The notes below the pieces were generated by a model. The model had not been told where the DNA came from, ran no database searches, and was given only the letters and a program-made list of their open reading frames with translations. From assembly GCA_949825065.1 (NCBI GenBank), contig OX463838.1:3202251-3266250 (forward strand): DNA of 64,000 nt. The letters run 5' to 3'. Both the position numbers and the translations under genes were made by a program. The stretch is from Odontocerum albicorne. Its lineage: Eukaryota; Arthropoda; Insecta; Trichoptera; Odontoceridae. Every line of letters starts with the position of its first letter. The stretch's first letter is position 1. Shown here in pieces: positions 40,866-51,727 of this stretch.

Positions 40866-40972
40866 GTTTTGTCTCCATAATGGGCCATTCGGGATAAGAT
40901 GCTACTGCAGGAGGCAAATAACTCATATTTTGACATCGTACGTGATGGAAATACAGCCAAAAATATTTGTAA

Positions 40973-41015
40973 ACGTTTAGTGCATGCGAGTATTTTTACC
41001 GCACGCACTAAACGT
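40973..41015. repeat. 16-bp hairpin
   Basis: Arms 40973-40988 and 41000-41015 match at 15 of 16 (ACGTTTAGTGCATGCG), with an 11-base loop. Confidence 0.85.
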
Positions 41016-41096
41016 GTGCAGCCATCGATAATTGAACCCGGAACCTTCGAATGCAAAACCAGCATCTCACCAACTAAGCTACGGAGGTCATCAAAT
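41016..41096 (-). repeat. SINE head, minus strand
   Basis: The reverse complement carries ACCTCCGTAGCTTAGTTGGT as A-box region and GGTTCCGGGTTCAATTATCG as B-box region. Confidence 0.65.
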
Positions 41097-41995
41097 CATA
41101 ATGGTTGTAATAATTGGAAATATTGGTGATTTTCTCTTATATTTAAGTATAATAATTCTGATATTATTGCGAACTGAAACAAAAATATTGTGTTTTTTTT
41201 TTGTGGAAAGAAGTTTCGCATTTCTCGGGTATATGTCATTCGGAATAATTTACGTTATTTGCTTCATTCCAAACGTGCTGCCTGTATATCATTATGAATG
41301 GTAAGAGTTCAGCGCATTTTGTCAGGCATTTTTTGCCTCGACGACTTGGCCGGTTTTTAGCGTCATTTAGAAAATGGAACAAAATAAATCTTTTTTCGGT
41401 GCTTGATACTTTTTTTATTATCGCAAATAAAAAAAAAATTACCAACACGAACCAAAAATAACTAAAAAGAGTACATAGCGATGATGCAGTAAACGTTCAT
41501 GTGTGTCAAATTTGGTTAATATTCGTCATTCGAAAATGGTGTTCGCCTTGAAAGGTCGATCAATTTCTACCGCCATTTCAAGATTTTAATCCAGGATAAC
41601 CAACGTTCTATGACATGAAAAATTACTGAAATCCTGAAAATATCAAAAACCACGAGCAAGTTACATCAAAATATAAAAAAACAATGCTTTTGAGTTTGAC
41701 CTAAAAATACTAAACAGCTTTCCGGAAAAACTATTACTTTAAGTATTTACTTAATTCAATCCAGCCCTGGGCAGTGAGATAGAAATATCAAGCAGGAAGT
41801 GAAATATCCAATTTCGATTCCAGTCCCTGATTGGGGAATGGCTTCATTTTAATTGTGACCCCCTCGGAGTTGTGTTTTGGTACCCTTACGTCAATTTTAT
41901 TACCCTCGTTTACAGCTTTATAAAGAATGGCAGTGACAAAAATGTTATTTCGATTAAGTGAATTGAAAATTGAGAATTTTGGTAAAAGTTTTCGG
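41097..41995. other. No gene seen; GC-balanced patch
   Basis: AT-rich except 41740-41940, which is GC-balanced (CAATCCAGCCCTGGGCAGTG, CCTCGGAGTTGTGTTTTGG) and matches no repeat here. Confidence 0.35.
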
Positions 41996-42210
41996 GTATT
42001 AATATTTAAACATAATATGTATATTTAAAAATAATATATTATGTATATTTAAACATAATGTGTATATTAAAACATAATATGTATATTTAAACATAATCTG
42101 TATATTTAAACATAATATGTATATTCAAACGTAATGTGTATATTTAAACATAATGTGTATATTTAAACATAATGTATATATTTAAATATAATATGTACAT
42201 TTAAACGTCT
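41996..42210. repeat. 19-20 bp AT-rich tandem array
   Basis: About ten units of TATATTTAAACATAATATG with small variations. Confidence 0.9.
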
Positions 42211-42464
42211 GATAATACAGTTATTTGAACATTTTTATTACAGTATTATTACAGTACTCTTCAACATACGTGTATTGGAATTGATAATTCAGACATATTG
42301 AAGACCGTGGCCAGTGATCGAGCAATTGGATCAATAGAACCGCTAGACTTGACAACACTATCGCAAGTGAATATACAGAATGGTCAAATTTTGGACACAC
42401 TGTACAATAAACTCGCATGGGACTGAGCGCATGCATTTATTATTTGTTACCAGGCGAATTATTT
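42211..42464. other. No gene seen
   Basis: Moderately AT-rich, no recognised feature. Confidence 0.35.
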
Positions 42465-42562
42465 TCGCAGACTGGAACCCCTTTTTTTGCAGGGCATAAT
42501 CGGGAATCGAACCCGAAACCTCCGTGTGTGAGTAAAACATGTAGCTTAGTAGTACAAATATT
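42465..42562 (-). repeat. SINE head, minus strand
   Basis: The reverse complement carries GGTTTCGGGTTCGATTCCCG as B-box region, followed by AAAAAAAGGGGTTCCAGTCT as in the SINE body. Confidence 0.7.
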
Positions 42563-42796
42563 TAATTATTTCTAGTATAATATTCTACAAACAAGCTTGA
42601 TTAAATATTGATACATAACATATGGAGGCGTTAATTACATATACATATACAATTATGGTGCAAGCAGAGAGGGCAAAGCGCCAGATTTTTTATATAAATA
42701 TTTCGCTTCTTCCACATTCACACACCTCTTATACAGCTCCAACGATTTATCTTAGATTTCTTTCTTTTAAAATATCATTCCATTGATCAATTCATG

Positions 42797-42963
42797 AAGT
42801 GATGGCTGCGTGGTAACGAACTGCACTTCCTTGCGGAAGGTCGTCAATTCAAACTCCGTGCTGTGATACTCTCCTCGAATGACACAGGCATTTTTCCGCC
42901 TAGTATTCGAAGTATAAAGATACGTATTACTTCGGTCATATCTATTCTTTAAAAAAAAAAAAA
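42797..42963 (+). mobile_element. Second-type SINE with poly(A)
   Basis: The head TGGCTGCGTGGTAACGAACT and GTCAATTCAAACTCC resemble tRNA A- and B-box regions, and the element ends in a run of 13 A. CATG borders both ends. Its body differs from the other SINEs. Confidence 0.6.
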
Positions 42964-43054
42964 CACATGCTTTCCTTGGTCCTATATATTTGTTTTGTTA
43001 TTATTTCTTCATTCATTCGTTCCACGTGCCCAAACCATCGCAGAGTGCTCTTTT

Positions 43055-43613
43055 TTATCATATTCAACATCTTCATCTCCCTGCCTCCATCCCAACTCAC
43101 TGTCTGCGAAGACTGTTGGGGTCGGCTCTGCTCGTCCTCAGGTTGTATGCTCTTCTGTCCCGGACTACGTCCCCCAGGTCGTGCCTCTGCATCAGGTTAT
43201 CTTTTTGCACCACCCATGCATTCTTTGGTCTTCCTCTGCTTGTTATTCGAGGAAGATCCATGGAGATTGCCTGGTTCACAATGTGATCGGGTGCTCTACG
43301 TCCAACGTGCCCATACCATCTCAATCGCCTCTCCTCCATCTTACTGTTGATGTCTGTAACACCTAGGCTTCCACAAATGCGTGACCTTTTTATTGTGTCT
43401 CTTAGGGACACACCAGCTGACCATCTTAGCATGCGCATTTCAACAGTTTCTAGTTGCCTGGAGTAAGAGTTATACATCGTCCAGCATTCGGAGCCATAGA
43501 GGAGTGCGGGTCTGACAATCTTTTGGTATACTTTTCCTTTTAACTTTACTGGCATTTTCGGATCACATAGAACTCCCGGCATTGATCTAATGTCTCCTTA
43601 TCATATTCAACAT
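43055..43613 (-). mobile_element. RTE-1 insertion a, 16-bp target duplication
   Basis: The target duplication TTATCATATTCAACAT lies at 43055-43070 and 43598-43613. The insert is a 5'-truncated 3' end of RTE-1; the last ~160 codons of its polyprotein are open. Confidence 0.9.
43097..43582 (-). pseudogene. RTE-1 polyprotein C-terminus, copy a
   Basis: 161 open codons: MPGVLCDPKMPVKLKGKVYQ, YGSECWTMYNSY, MRMLRWSAGVSLRDTIKRS, then RRLRWYGHVGRR and RGRPKNAW. The order of motifs is that of the RTE-class region following the RT domain. The RT catalytic box is lost by truncation. Confidence 0.85.
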
Positions 43614-43920
43614 ATCAGTCTTAAATTCAGACTCATATTTAATCATCTTAGGTCTTAACTGATTATGCTCCCACGTAAAAACTTTATTATGAAGATACTC
43701 GTATGTGCGATTCATATGTCAAGAACTCCTAAGTCTAGTAAGTACCCAATAGCAAATTTGATGAACAGTGAATTAGGTTTATTGGTTTTAGTTCACTTTT
43801 CATTTCGGTTGCTTTCCCTTCATCTTTTTTTTTAAAAAAATATTATTCAATTAGTCTAACAACATTTTTCTTGGTGTTTCTCTACCATGCTTTCCACTCG
43901 CATTCACACTGTATCTTTAA

Positions 43921-44110
43921 TAAAGGGCCTTTCTAATTGAGCGTTTTTTTAAATTCCTAAATAAAATACAGATGGCGTCGCAAACTTGCCTGGGTCTTGT
44001 ATCATTTGGGAAAAGTAATGTATGATATTTATAAAAATGGAGTTGTATACAATACAACAACGCGTTAAAATAAAAAAAAATAGACTTAAAAAAAACGCTC
44101 GATTTGAAAG
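43921..44110 (+). mobile_element. Mini-mariner MITE related to element 4
   Basis: 190 bp with ends TAAAGGGCCTTTCTAATTGA and (inverted) CTTTCAAATCGAGCG. It keeps the start region (GGAGTTGTATACAATACAAC) of the element at 9022-9549, so it arose from the same family by a larger deletion. Confidence 0.7.
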
Positions 44111-44169
44111 TCTGACAATCTTATCTCTCTGCTTACCTAATTAGGAAATAACATGATAGTATATATGTA

Positions 44170-44690
44170 GTATATATGACAGTTAACCCGGTGGTATATG
44201 TGGGTTTACTTTTTATTTTGTTCTCTGCCATACGTTTTTGTTTTTTTTTTTATTTATTCTTTAATCTAGATATGCGGGGGTGTGAGATGGAAGCCCCCCG
44301 ATGCCCTTGCGGTCGGGCTCGCCCTACATTGGTGGGGTGTATCTCGGCCGGGGGAATGTTTGTGGGATGAGTCCGGACCTTTTAATGTCTTCTCTCTTGA
44401 AAGTATTTTTTTTGTCATCTATTTATTTTCTGTGTTTTTTTTATCTTCTTGTTCTACGTGTTAAAGGGTGTGAGCTGAAAAACATCTGGTGTCCCCGTGG
44501 CTGGGCTCGCCCTATATTGGTGAGGTGTATATTGGTCAAGAGGATGTTATTAGATGAGCCCAGACCTTTTGATAGCTTCTGTTTTTTTAATGTATTCTCT
44601 TTTTAATGTGTTCTTGAAATGTGTCTAAATGTATTATGTACATACTATGCTGCTATTAATAAACCTGTATTTATTTATTATATTTATATG
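44170..44690 (+). mobile_element. LINE-G 3' region, copy 1
   Basis: Matches 53465-53975 along its length. It contains the internally repeated GGGCTCGCCCTACATTGG / GGGCTCGCCCTATATTGG segment and a terminal AATAAACCTGTATTTATTTA. It looks like the 3' untranslated end of a LINE; no coding domain was recognised. Confidence 0.65.
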
Positions 44691-45507
44691 TATATAAGAA
44701 AAAAAACGATCTTTATATTATAGATGTCAGTAAAATGAAATAATTAATAAAATATATTTGATTTATTTGAAACAAGTTTAACAACGTTGAAAATAAATCA
44801 TAACTTAATAATTAGGGTTTATATCTCATTATTGCCTACGAGCACTGCCATCTAGCGTTGCTTGCTACAAAACACATGCTAATGATGTTTTTATGGAATA
44901 ATAATTCCATTAAATGCCCAAATACAACAAATGTCCTACACGAGTGTCGAGAGATTAAAATCTTCACTAAGTGGGCGTGTAAACCGAGGCGCGACCCGCG
45001 CCATGACAATACAAAGTAAAGCCGGGGCCGGAGATGTTATGACGTACGATGCATGTGGCTAATGACGAATGATAAATGACATCTATCGGACAAGTGTGAA
45101 CTACAATATTACAGACGATTAAACTTTTTTTAGAAATTTTATTATGTGCTGTGTTTATTAATTAATTCGTATGGTACTTATTAATATATATGAATTGGTA
45201 ATGTGCAAATTGAAGAGCGTGGCCGGAGGGTATCATTGTGTTCGGTCCTGAGTTCAGTTGTCGAGTATTCGAACAAGTTGCGGAACAAGGGGTGGGGAGA
45301 AGGGCAGAAATCCCGACGAAGTCCATATCGGGGTGCAAAACTGGAGTTTCATTGAATGTGTAGAAAAATTTATTTGTAATTAATTTTTATTTTTAAAATA
45401 ATTGTTTAAAATATTATAGTTCCGGTTTCACGTTGTTAAAATTCATTATGAATGGAATCAAAATAAATAATTGATATTGTTTCTTCTCCTATATTTTTAG
45501 CATATCA
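44691..45507. other. No gene seen; GC-balanced island 5
   Basis: 44840-45110 and 45220-45350 are GC-balanced to GC-rich, match no repeat here and have no long open frame. The first includes GGCTAATGACGAATGATAAA with several homeodomain-type cores. Confidence 0.35.
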
Positions 45508-46066
45508 CTATGTCGATAGGCTGGGATGGATGAAGTTTAGATCAATGACGGGAGTTCTATGTGATCCGAAAATGCCAGTAAAGTTAAAAGAAAAAATATA
45601 CCTAACGATTGTCAGGCCCGCACTCCTCTATGGCTCCGAATGCTGGACGATGTATAACTCTTACTCTAGGCAACTAGAAACTGCTGAAATGCGCATGCTA
45701 AGATGGTCAGCTGGTGTGTCCCTAAGAGACAAAATAAAAAGCTCACGCATTCGTGGAAGCCTAGGTGTTACAGACATCAACAGCAAGATGGAGGAGAGGC
45801 GATTGAGATGGTATGGGCACGATGGACGCTGAACACCCGATCACATTGTGAACCAGGCAATCTCCATGGATCTTCCTCGAATAACAACCAGAGGAAGACC
45901 AAAGTTTTCATGGGTTGTGCAAAAAGATAACCTGATGGGCCTGGGGGACGTAGTCCGGGACAGAAGAGCATACAACCTGAGGACAAGGAGAGCTGACCCC
46001 AACAGTCTTCGCAGACAATGAGTTGGGATGGAGCCAGGGAAAAGAAGAAGACTATGTCGATAGGCT
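45508..46066 (+). mobile_element. RTE-1 insertion b, 16-bp target duplication
   Basis: The perfect duplication ACTATGTCGATAGGCT lies at 45508-45523 and 46051-46066. The insert 45524-46050 is a 5'-truncated RTE-1 ending GGGAAAAGAAGAAG. Confidence 0.95.
45530..46019 (+). pseudogene. RTE-1 polyprotein C-terminus, copy b
   Basis: The first 100 codons are open (MKFRSMTGVLCDPKMPVKLK to RLRWYGHDGR), then a TGA and a 1-base shift. The rest is recognisable in another frame (NQAISMDLPRITTRGRPKFS-like and NSLRRQ at the end). Confidence 0.85.
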
Positions 46067-46267
46067 ATCCTTCGTGTTCGAGTTTGATTGACAGTCCCCC
46101 TATGGACAGAAGACACTTGTGCATGTATTGTTTAGTAGTGTGTAAACTGTTGTACTTCAGTAATCACAAAATTTTGATAGATCAAATCAAAAGTTCCAAG
46201 TTAGGTTAAAGCTCAAACGGGAAAATGTTGACAAATATTCTTAGATAATTAAACAGGTGTTATGGAG

Positions 46268-46342
46268 TCAGCTTTACCAGGCAAATAAGCTTATTTTATC
46301 TTAGGTTATCAGCTTTACCAGGCAAATAAGCTTATTTTAATT
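46268..46342. repeat. Short direct duplication
   Basis: CAGCTTTACCAGGCAAATAA followed by GCTTATTTTA occurs twice, about 42 bp apart. Confidence 0.85.
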
Positions 46343-46399
46343 TGTTTCTTTATTTAATAAAAAAATGTAGATAAAATGAAATATTTTGCTCATAAATAT

Positions 46400-46614
46400 C
46401 ATAACCACCATGCCATGTTCCTATTGCGGTAGGCATATATAACAGATTATGACTTTATTATATTCTACCCCTACAAACTCATAATGTATACTCTCTTACA
46501 ATGGAGGCTTTTCCTTCTTACCCCTCTCAGAATTAGATTTAATTAGTTAACTAGGATTTTCTAGATTTTGAAAACTACTTCTGTTTACTAAAATTAAAAA
46601 CAAAACTTCGTTCC
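46400..46614. other. Unassigned
   Basis: 46400-46460 faintly resembles the RTE-R 3' end (ATTGCGGTAGGCATATATAA), too weak to call. Confidence 0.3.
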
Positions 46615-47167
46615 TATACTTGGGAAAATGTAGCATGGTCCCTGTGACAGTTCACAAATTTGCCTCAATACAACCTTGTAACGACGTTCAGTAATTTTAA
46701 TTATTTTATCAACTTTAATATAAGCCTCGATTCTAATAAATAGCAAGTTATTTAGGTAAATACATTACATAAAACTAACAATGATGGCATATTAATATAT
46801 CTTGTTACAAATCAAATAATATTTGGTGACGTTTGTCAAAAGTCACTACGTTAGTCCGCATTGGATTGTGGATGGGGTATACGATAATTTGATTTTCGAT
46901 TTTTTATACCTAAAATTAAATGTTCGTAATAAGTATTAAGTCATAGTGGATCTTGGCCTATTGAAAGATAGATACAAATCATATAATACACTAGAAAGTC
47001 AGTATAATGAAAATTAGGAATTAAAACGTCAGTTTAAAGAAAAACAATTTTTCGATTTATAAAAAAAAAAACGATTCGATTTGTAAAATAAAAACGATTT
47101 TACCCCATCTTTTTGAGACATGACATTTCAAATGTCACAGGGACCATCCCACATTTTCTCAAGTATA
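46615..47167. mobile_element. TIR element E (MITE), copy 2, well preserved
   Basis: A 549-bp element (46617-47165) between TA dinucleotides. The left end TACTTGGGAAAATGTAGCAT and the right end (inverted) TACTTGAGAAAATGTGGGAT continue together into GGTCCCTGTGACA, about 30 of 33 identical. It is non-coding and inverted relative to 16500-17079. Confidence 0.85.
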
Positions 47168-48009
47168 ATGGTTCTTATATAGTTAAATGTTTATCTTTTA
47201 AGAAACGTTAAAAGAAGATATGTCAATTTATTTATTTTTAATTTTTGTTGCATCCCTTTTGAATGAATGATCAAGATAATAAAAGACAATATTTGTAAAC
47301 TTGTTGAAACTATTAAGGATGCTGGAGTTTGTCATAATCCTTGATAAATAGAGGATTGTCGCCTCAATACTAACTCCCCGCGGTGTCAGCTGACGCCTGG
47401 TATTAGGATAGCAGAAGTCGTCTTAGGATTATACCTGTTATCCTCTTATCCCAAATTCTTCTCGCTGACAGGACCTGTTGTCCGGAGTTAAACTTTGAAA
47501 TATGATCCTTGAGCGTCAAATCTTCTTATATACGAAATGTTTCTTCTCTGCGGTACGAGACGTGGTGATGTTGTATTCAGTCATGTAAAAAGATCTTCCT
47601 TCAAACGGTGAAGATAATGTATACACAAATAAATAATAATCACTTTGATACTTGGGACCCGATGGCGTTGATTGATGATTAGTGTCATCGAATTAACATA
47701 TTAAAACCCAGGCGTAAAAATTTGTTACTTAATTGTTTCTTGTAAGAATTTTATGTGCTTTTTTTATATATTCCAAATAATTGACGTTATGAATAGCGCA
47801 CACTGGAGAGTAAATTAAAAAAAATCATTCATTGATTCTTAGGGCGTTCTACAACATCTCTTATTTGGCGATGTAAGCTTATTTAAGATCTTGGCCGGTA
47901 GACAAATTTGTTTTCGGCATCGTCAATTGAGTCTTCGGATTTTGAAAAGTTCGTTATTGCACGTGTTAGAAATACTTACCATGCTAGTCATCAGATGGAC
48001 AAATATACC
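47168..48009. other. No gene seen; GC-balanced island 6
   Basis: 47320-47560 is GC-balanced with repeated GGATTA/TAATCC cores (CATAATCCTTGATAAATAGA, TCTTAGGATTATACC) and a CAGCTG E-box (GGTGTCAGCTGACGCC). No repeat match was found; candidate regulatory sequence. The rest is AT-rich. Confidence 0.35.
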
Positions 48010-48112
48010 AGATTGGTGCACTTTTCTGGGTTATATCGAGAGTTGAATCCGAAACTTCCTAGTGAAAGTCAAACGTTTTACCAACAAGATCACGGATGTC
48101 ATAACAAATATG
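48010..48112 (-). repeat. SINE head, decayed, minus strand
   Basis: The reverse complement has ATCCGTGATCTTGTTGGTAA and GGATTCAACTCTCG, matching the SINE A- and B-box regions. Confidence 0.5.
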
Positions 48113-48216
48113 AAATTTTTACATAACTATGCCTTTGAAATGTAATACATTTAAAGGTATTGGGTTAGGATATTATTGTGTTGTGTTGTATTACAATTTC
48201 GATTACAACCATGCGG

Positions 48217-48746
48217 TAGTGTCTTGCAACCTTGTGTGACCTAAAAATGCGTATAAAACTTAAAGGAAAGGTATACCCGACTATTGTTAGACCCGCAATT
48301 ATGTATGGCTCAGAATGCTGGACTATGTACAGCTCCTACTTTAGGCAACTTGAAATAGCAGAAATGCGAATGCTTAGGTGGTCGGCAGAAGTATCACTAA
48401 AATATAAAATTAAGAGCTCACGCATTCGTGGTAGCCTGGGATTCACGGACATAAACAGTAAGCTGGAAGAGCGACAGCTGAGATGGTACGGGCACATAAG
48501 ACGGAGACCACCAGACCACACGGTAAATCAGGCAATGTCTGTGGATCTTCCTCGACAACCGTCCAGAGAAAGACCAAAGAACTCCTGGATGACTCAATGC
48601 TCCAAAATCCTGCAGAGAAACGGCCTAGATGAAAGCTACACCCAGAACCGAAGAACATACAGCCTGAAAACGAGAAGAGCCGACCCCAACAGCCTACCTA
48701 GTCAATGAGTTGGGATAGTGCCAGGAATAAGAATAGTCTCTTGCAA
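48217..48746 (+). mobile_element. RTE-1B insertion
   Basis: Flanks TAGTGTCTTGCAA and TAGTCTCTTGCAA (12 of 13 identical) bound 48230-48733. It is a diverged subfamily of RTE-1, ending GCCAGGAATAAGAA. Confidence 0.85.
48232..48708 (+). pseudogene. RTE-1B polyprotein C-terminus
   Basis: 158 open codons: RIKLKGKVYPTIVRPAIMYG, MRMLRWSAEVSLKYKIKSS, RQLRWYGHIRRRPPDH, then ADPNSLPSQ and a stop. The uninterrupted frame despite clear divergence from RTE-1 shows that this subfamily was active separately. The Met is internal; the RT domain is truncated. Confidence 0.85.
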
Positions 48747-48789
48747 TCAACTAGAAATATGTCAAAGAGACATAAAGCGAAAGCTACAC

Positions 48790-48882
48790 TAGAATCCTTT
48801 TTGTAAAAATCTGGTTTGCAACGGGATTCGTGCCCGCAACCTCCGGGCTAGACTAGGGAGATTCTATTACGTTAAGTTTTGA
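48790..48882 (-). repeat. SINE head, minus strand
   Basis: The reverse complement has GGAGGTTGCGGGCACGAATC at the B-box region (degraded), followed by AGATTTTTACAAAAAGGATT as in the SINE body. Confidence 0.6.
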
Positions 48883-49189
48883 AAACTGAATAGACCATAA
48901 AAACATATACCACCTAGATGAGTATAATTACAAAGTGAGAGGGTGTGCCAATACATAATAAGGTTGTTAAGTCACCCTAAAAGCACTAGACGTACTGGCA
49001 TTCATATTCGTCTGCAAAGACGACATCAAATCGACAAGAAAGGACGATGGGGGCAAAAAAATTTCAACACTTTTACAAGAATAATAATTTTTAACGTCAA
49101 TCCCTTACAAAATTTAATAAACTTTTCTAATAGTAACTAAAAATGTTCTTATAAATATTCTTATTTAATTTCAAATATCATAATGGGCT
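48883..49189. other. No gene seen
   Basis: No recognised feature. Confidence 0.35.
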
Positions 49190-49511
49190 AGCGCTACGTT
49201 CAAACAGAGTTTTTTAATTGACGTTCTTCTTCGTCTTTTACTGTCAATGCAGTGAGACTCTGGAACCAGTTACAAACCAATATTAGACTCACTCCGTCCT
49301 TGGCACGCTTTAAGAAGCGACAGAAAAATCTCTTAATTTCTAATCAGTAATATAACGTGTTTCATTGTCGATTTTCCTTTCTTCTCCACCATCCCTTCCT
49401 TTCCTTTTGATTGATGATATCTAACTTTATATGGAAAATAATGTTTGGGTGATTGTTCGTCTTTGTGGGGTTTTTGAGCGTATGGTCACATATATTTCAT
49501 GAGTTTCATGG
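49190..49511 (+). mobile_element. LINE-D copy, interrupted
   Basis: It matches 27110-27470 (SLTVNAVRLWNQLQTNIRLT-like codons, then TGGGTGATTGTTCGTCTTTG), then breaks into a Jockey element. The LINE-D tail resumes at about 50781-50870. Confidence 0.75.
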
Positions 49512-49864
49512 GGATCGGATACGCCATCCCGGTGTGGGGCCACGCGGCCGAAACCCACATGCGCAAACTCCAGGTGTTGCAAAACAAAGCTACGCGCATC
49601 ATTATGGATGCGCCGTACTTTGTCAGTAACAAACGGCTTCACGAAGATTTAGATCTCCCCACCATCCGAGAATACGCGATCTCTCTGGCCGAGAGGTTCT
49701 ACAGTTCTCTCCCGAGCCACCCGAACCCCCTAATCAGTTCACTGTCGGACTACGACGCGAACGCAAATATCATCCACCCCAGGCCGAAGCAGATTCTTCG
49801 TTCCACCCCTCGACCCCCTATTCACAACGGTAGGCGCCGAATTATGCCTAGAGCGTATACATAA
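49505..49864 (+). pseudogene. Jockey RT C-terminal fragment
   Basis: About 118 codons: YAIPVWGHAAETHMRKLQVL, NKATRIIMDAPYFV, LHEDLDLPTIREYAISLAER, then HPNPLISSL. VWGHAA...LQ..QN, APWFV-like and LP.I.E are hallmarks of the Jockey clade C-terminus. The first few residues derive from the LINE-D flank. It stops at 49862-49864. Confidence 0.8.
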
Positions 49865-50780
49865 TACGTATTTTATTTTAGCCCCATATTTATCTATCTA
49901 AAAATATTTATTTTAAAAGTCACAGTGTTCACCCCCCATCTTCGTAATATATTATTATATCTATATTTATATATGTATACATCTCTATCCTTTCTCTTCT
50001 TTATTCATATTTATCAACACCTGTGACATACAAAAATATAAGTATATTAATATGTAACCTATATGTATTTATTACCTTAATATATGTACCGAATTCTATC
50101 CTTTCCTCTCTTATAACATACTTTTTCACACCACCACCCAAATAACCTTCAAATTTCATAAGTCCGTTTCATTTATTCGATGAAGGAGTAAGGTGTCCGC
50201 AAGTTGGACCGACACTCCGAGAAAAATCCCAACTAGAGAGATGGGGATCGGTAGTCGTTTGCATGTTTGTTGCGACCATGTATGTATGCAAAGACTTGGA
50301 AATGAGTTTTGCAACAAATTAGATATTTTTAATATAAATATATACTCGTATATAAGCAACTTGCATCTCGGTCTACAAGTGAGCCCGCGTGTATTCTACA
50401 TCTCAAGATCTATCCATAAAATTCTCAAAAAATCCAATTCTTGTTCTATGTAAGCGTTGTTCCACTAAAAACAAATCTAATTTCTTTACCACTGTAAAAT
50501 AAGTCTTCGACAATTACGTAAGTCTGCTTGGTGAAGTTTGGTAATATTTTGTCGTATACATACATATACCACATTGAACTTAAATATACATTTAATTATT
50601 CAATAATTTTAAACAATGACTGTAATTTATTATTACTACTGCTTTTTGTATCTTCATATTAGTTTAAGATAAAGTTTTGTATTTTTAGTCAATAATTTTA
50701 AGTACTTTTATAACCTGTCTTATGTTCATTTATATACAAAAGACACTGTTGTGTCGTTAATTAAATAAAATAAAAATAAA
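49512..50780 (+). mobile_element. Jockey-type LINE 3' part inserted in LINE-D
   Basis: A 5'-truncated insertion with C-terminal codons, about 900 bp of 3' untranslated sequence, and an AATTAAATAAAATAAAAATA tail. The flanking LINE-D lacks about 30 bp at the junction, so the insertion was accompanied by a small target deletion instead of a duplication. Confidence 0.7.
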
Positions 50781-50870
50781 ATGTAACTTGCTCTTGTCTG
50801 GTTGGTTGGAAGAGATTGCCGCTTGGCAATACACCCACCAGATTGTTTTTGCAATGAAGTGTTAATAAAA
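50781..50870 (+). repeat. LINE-D tail, resumed
   Basis: GGTTGGTTGGAAGAGATTGC, then CAATACACCCACCAGATTG and a short A-rich end. Confidence 0.75.
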
Positions 50871-51727
50871 ATAAGGAAAAAAAATTAATAGAAAAATGTA
50901 TTAATCTTTCCATAATATCCAAACAGATTAAAATTTGCCATTATAAATATCTTACTCGTAAATTTCTCATAAGAACGAGAGCCCATGAATTTGGATTTGT
51001 CTCGAAACATAAATTTCCTTAATTATTTTATAGCTCGATCAAAAGTGCACTTTTTAAGCAACAGAAATAAGGAGGCAGTAAAAGATAATACGTAAACAAA
51101 TAAAATTTAAAAAATCGATTATGTATATAATTTGAAAATGCACTCAAGAATTTCTTTGAATTCCATTATGAATCAAATACAATTATCAAGGTGTTAAAAT
51201 CTTCCGTGACACTAAGATGCTGTTTTGGATCAAGACCCATGTAGCCTTAAAGTCCCATTTGGCTGTTGTGTCCTGCGGTTTAATAACCCCTTTATGAAGA
51301 CATCTGTCATATGATTAATACACTGCTGTCTCCTTATCGCTCCGAAGATGCGGCTCTTTGAGCACATGGTCAAAATATGTATACAAAGCTTAGAGGCTGC
51401 GTCAACATCCATCAGCTGGATGTTTTTTTTTGTGTTGAGGCTTCACGCCATTTCTGATCAAAGGATTACACTGATAACATTCCTAATCGTAGATGGAAGG
51501 TAACGGAAATGTGTTGAAGTGTTTGACGCTAGACAGAGGCGAGTGTCATGTTAATAAGAAATTGCCAAAACATCAGAAAGGCCGAATGAATAAATCAAGT
51601 TTTTTGCATTGATCGATGGCAGCGTCTTGTTCAAAACTGCATTGAGATTTCTATCCAACGCTGGGAAACATTTAGCTTTCACAGTTATTTAGTCAACGTC
51701 AAAACTTAGCTTTTATAGCTATGGCCA
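50871..51727. other. No gene seen; GC-balanced island 7
   Basis: 51225-51600 is GC-balanced, matches no repeat here and holds no convincing frame. It contains ATCAAAGG (TCF-like), CAGCTG and GGTTTAATAACCCCTTTA. 50871-51220 is AT-rich. Confidence 0.35.

Larger units (their letters stand above)
42640..43935 (-). pseudogene. RTE-R copy broken by SINE and RTE-1 insertions
   Basis: Three pieces of one minus-strand RTE-R copy: 43598-43930, 42964-43070 and 42640-42796. The reading follows the family order (GNETWK-like and NQLRPKMI, GHVERMNE, GKHGRETPRKML-like), all in broken frames. A SINE of a second type (42797-42963) and an RTE-1 (43071-43597) sit between the pieces. Confidence 0.65.

Noticed and set aside
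42967..43366. Three overlapping plus-strand frames of 98-127 codons
   Set aside because: They are antisense to the RTE-1 C-terminal frame and to RTE-R; no independent motif was seen.
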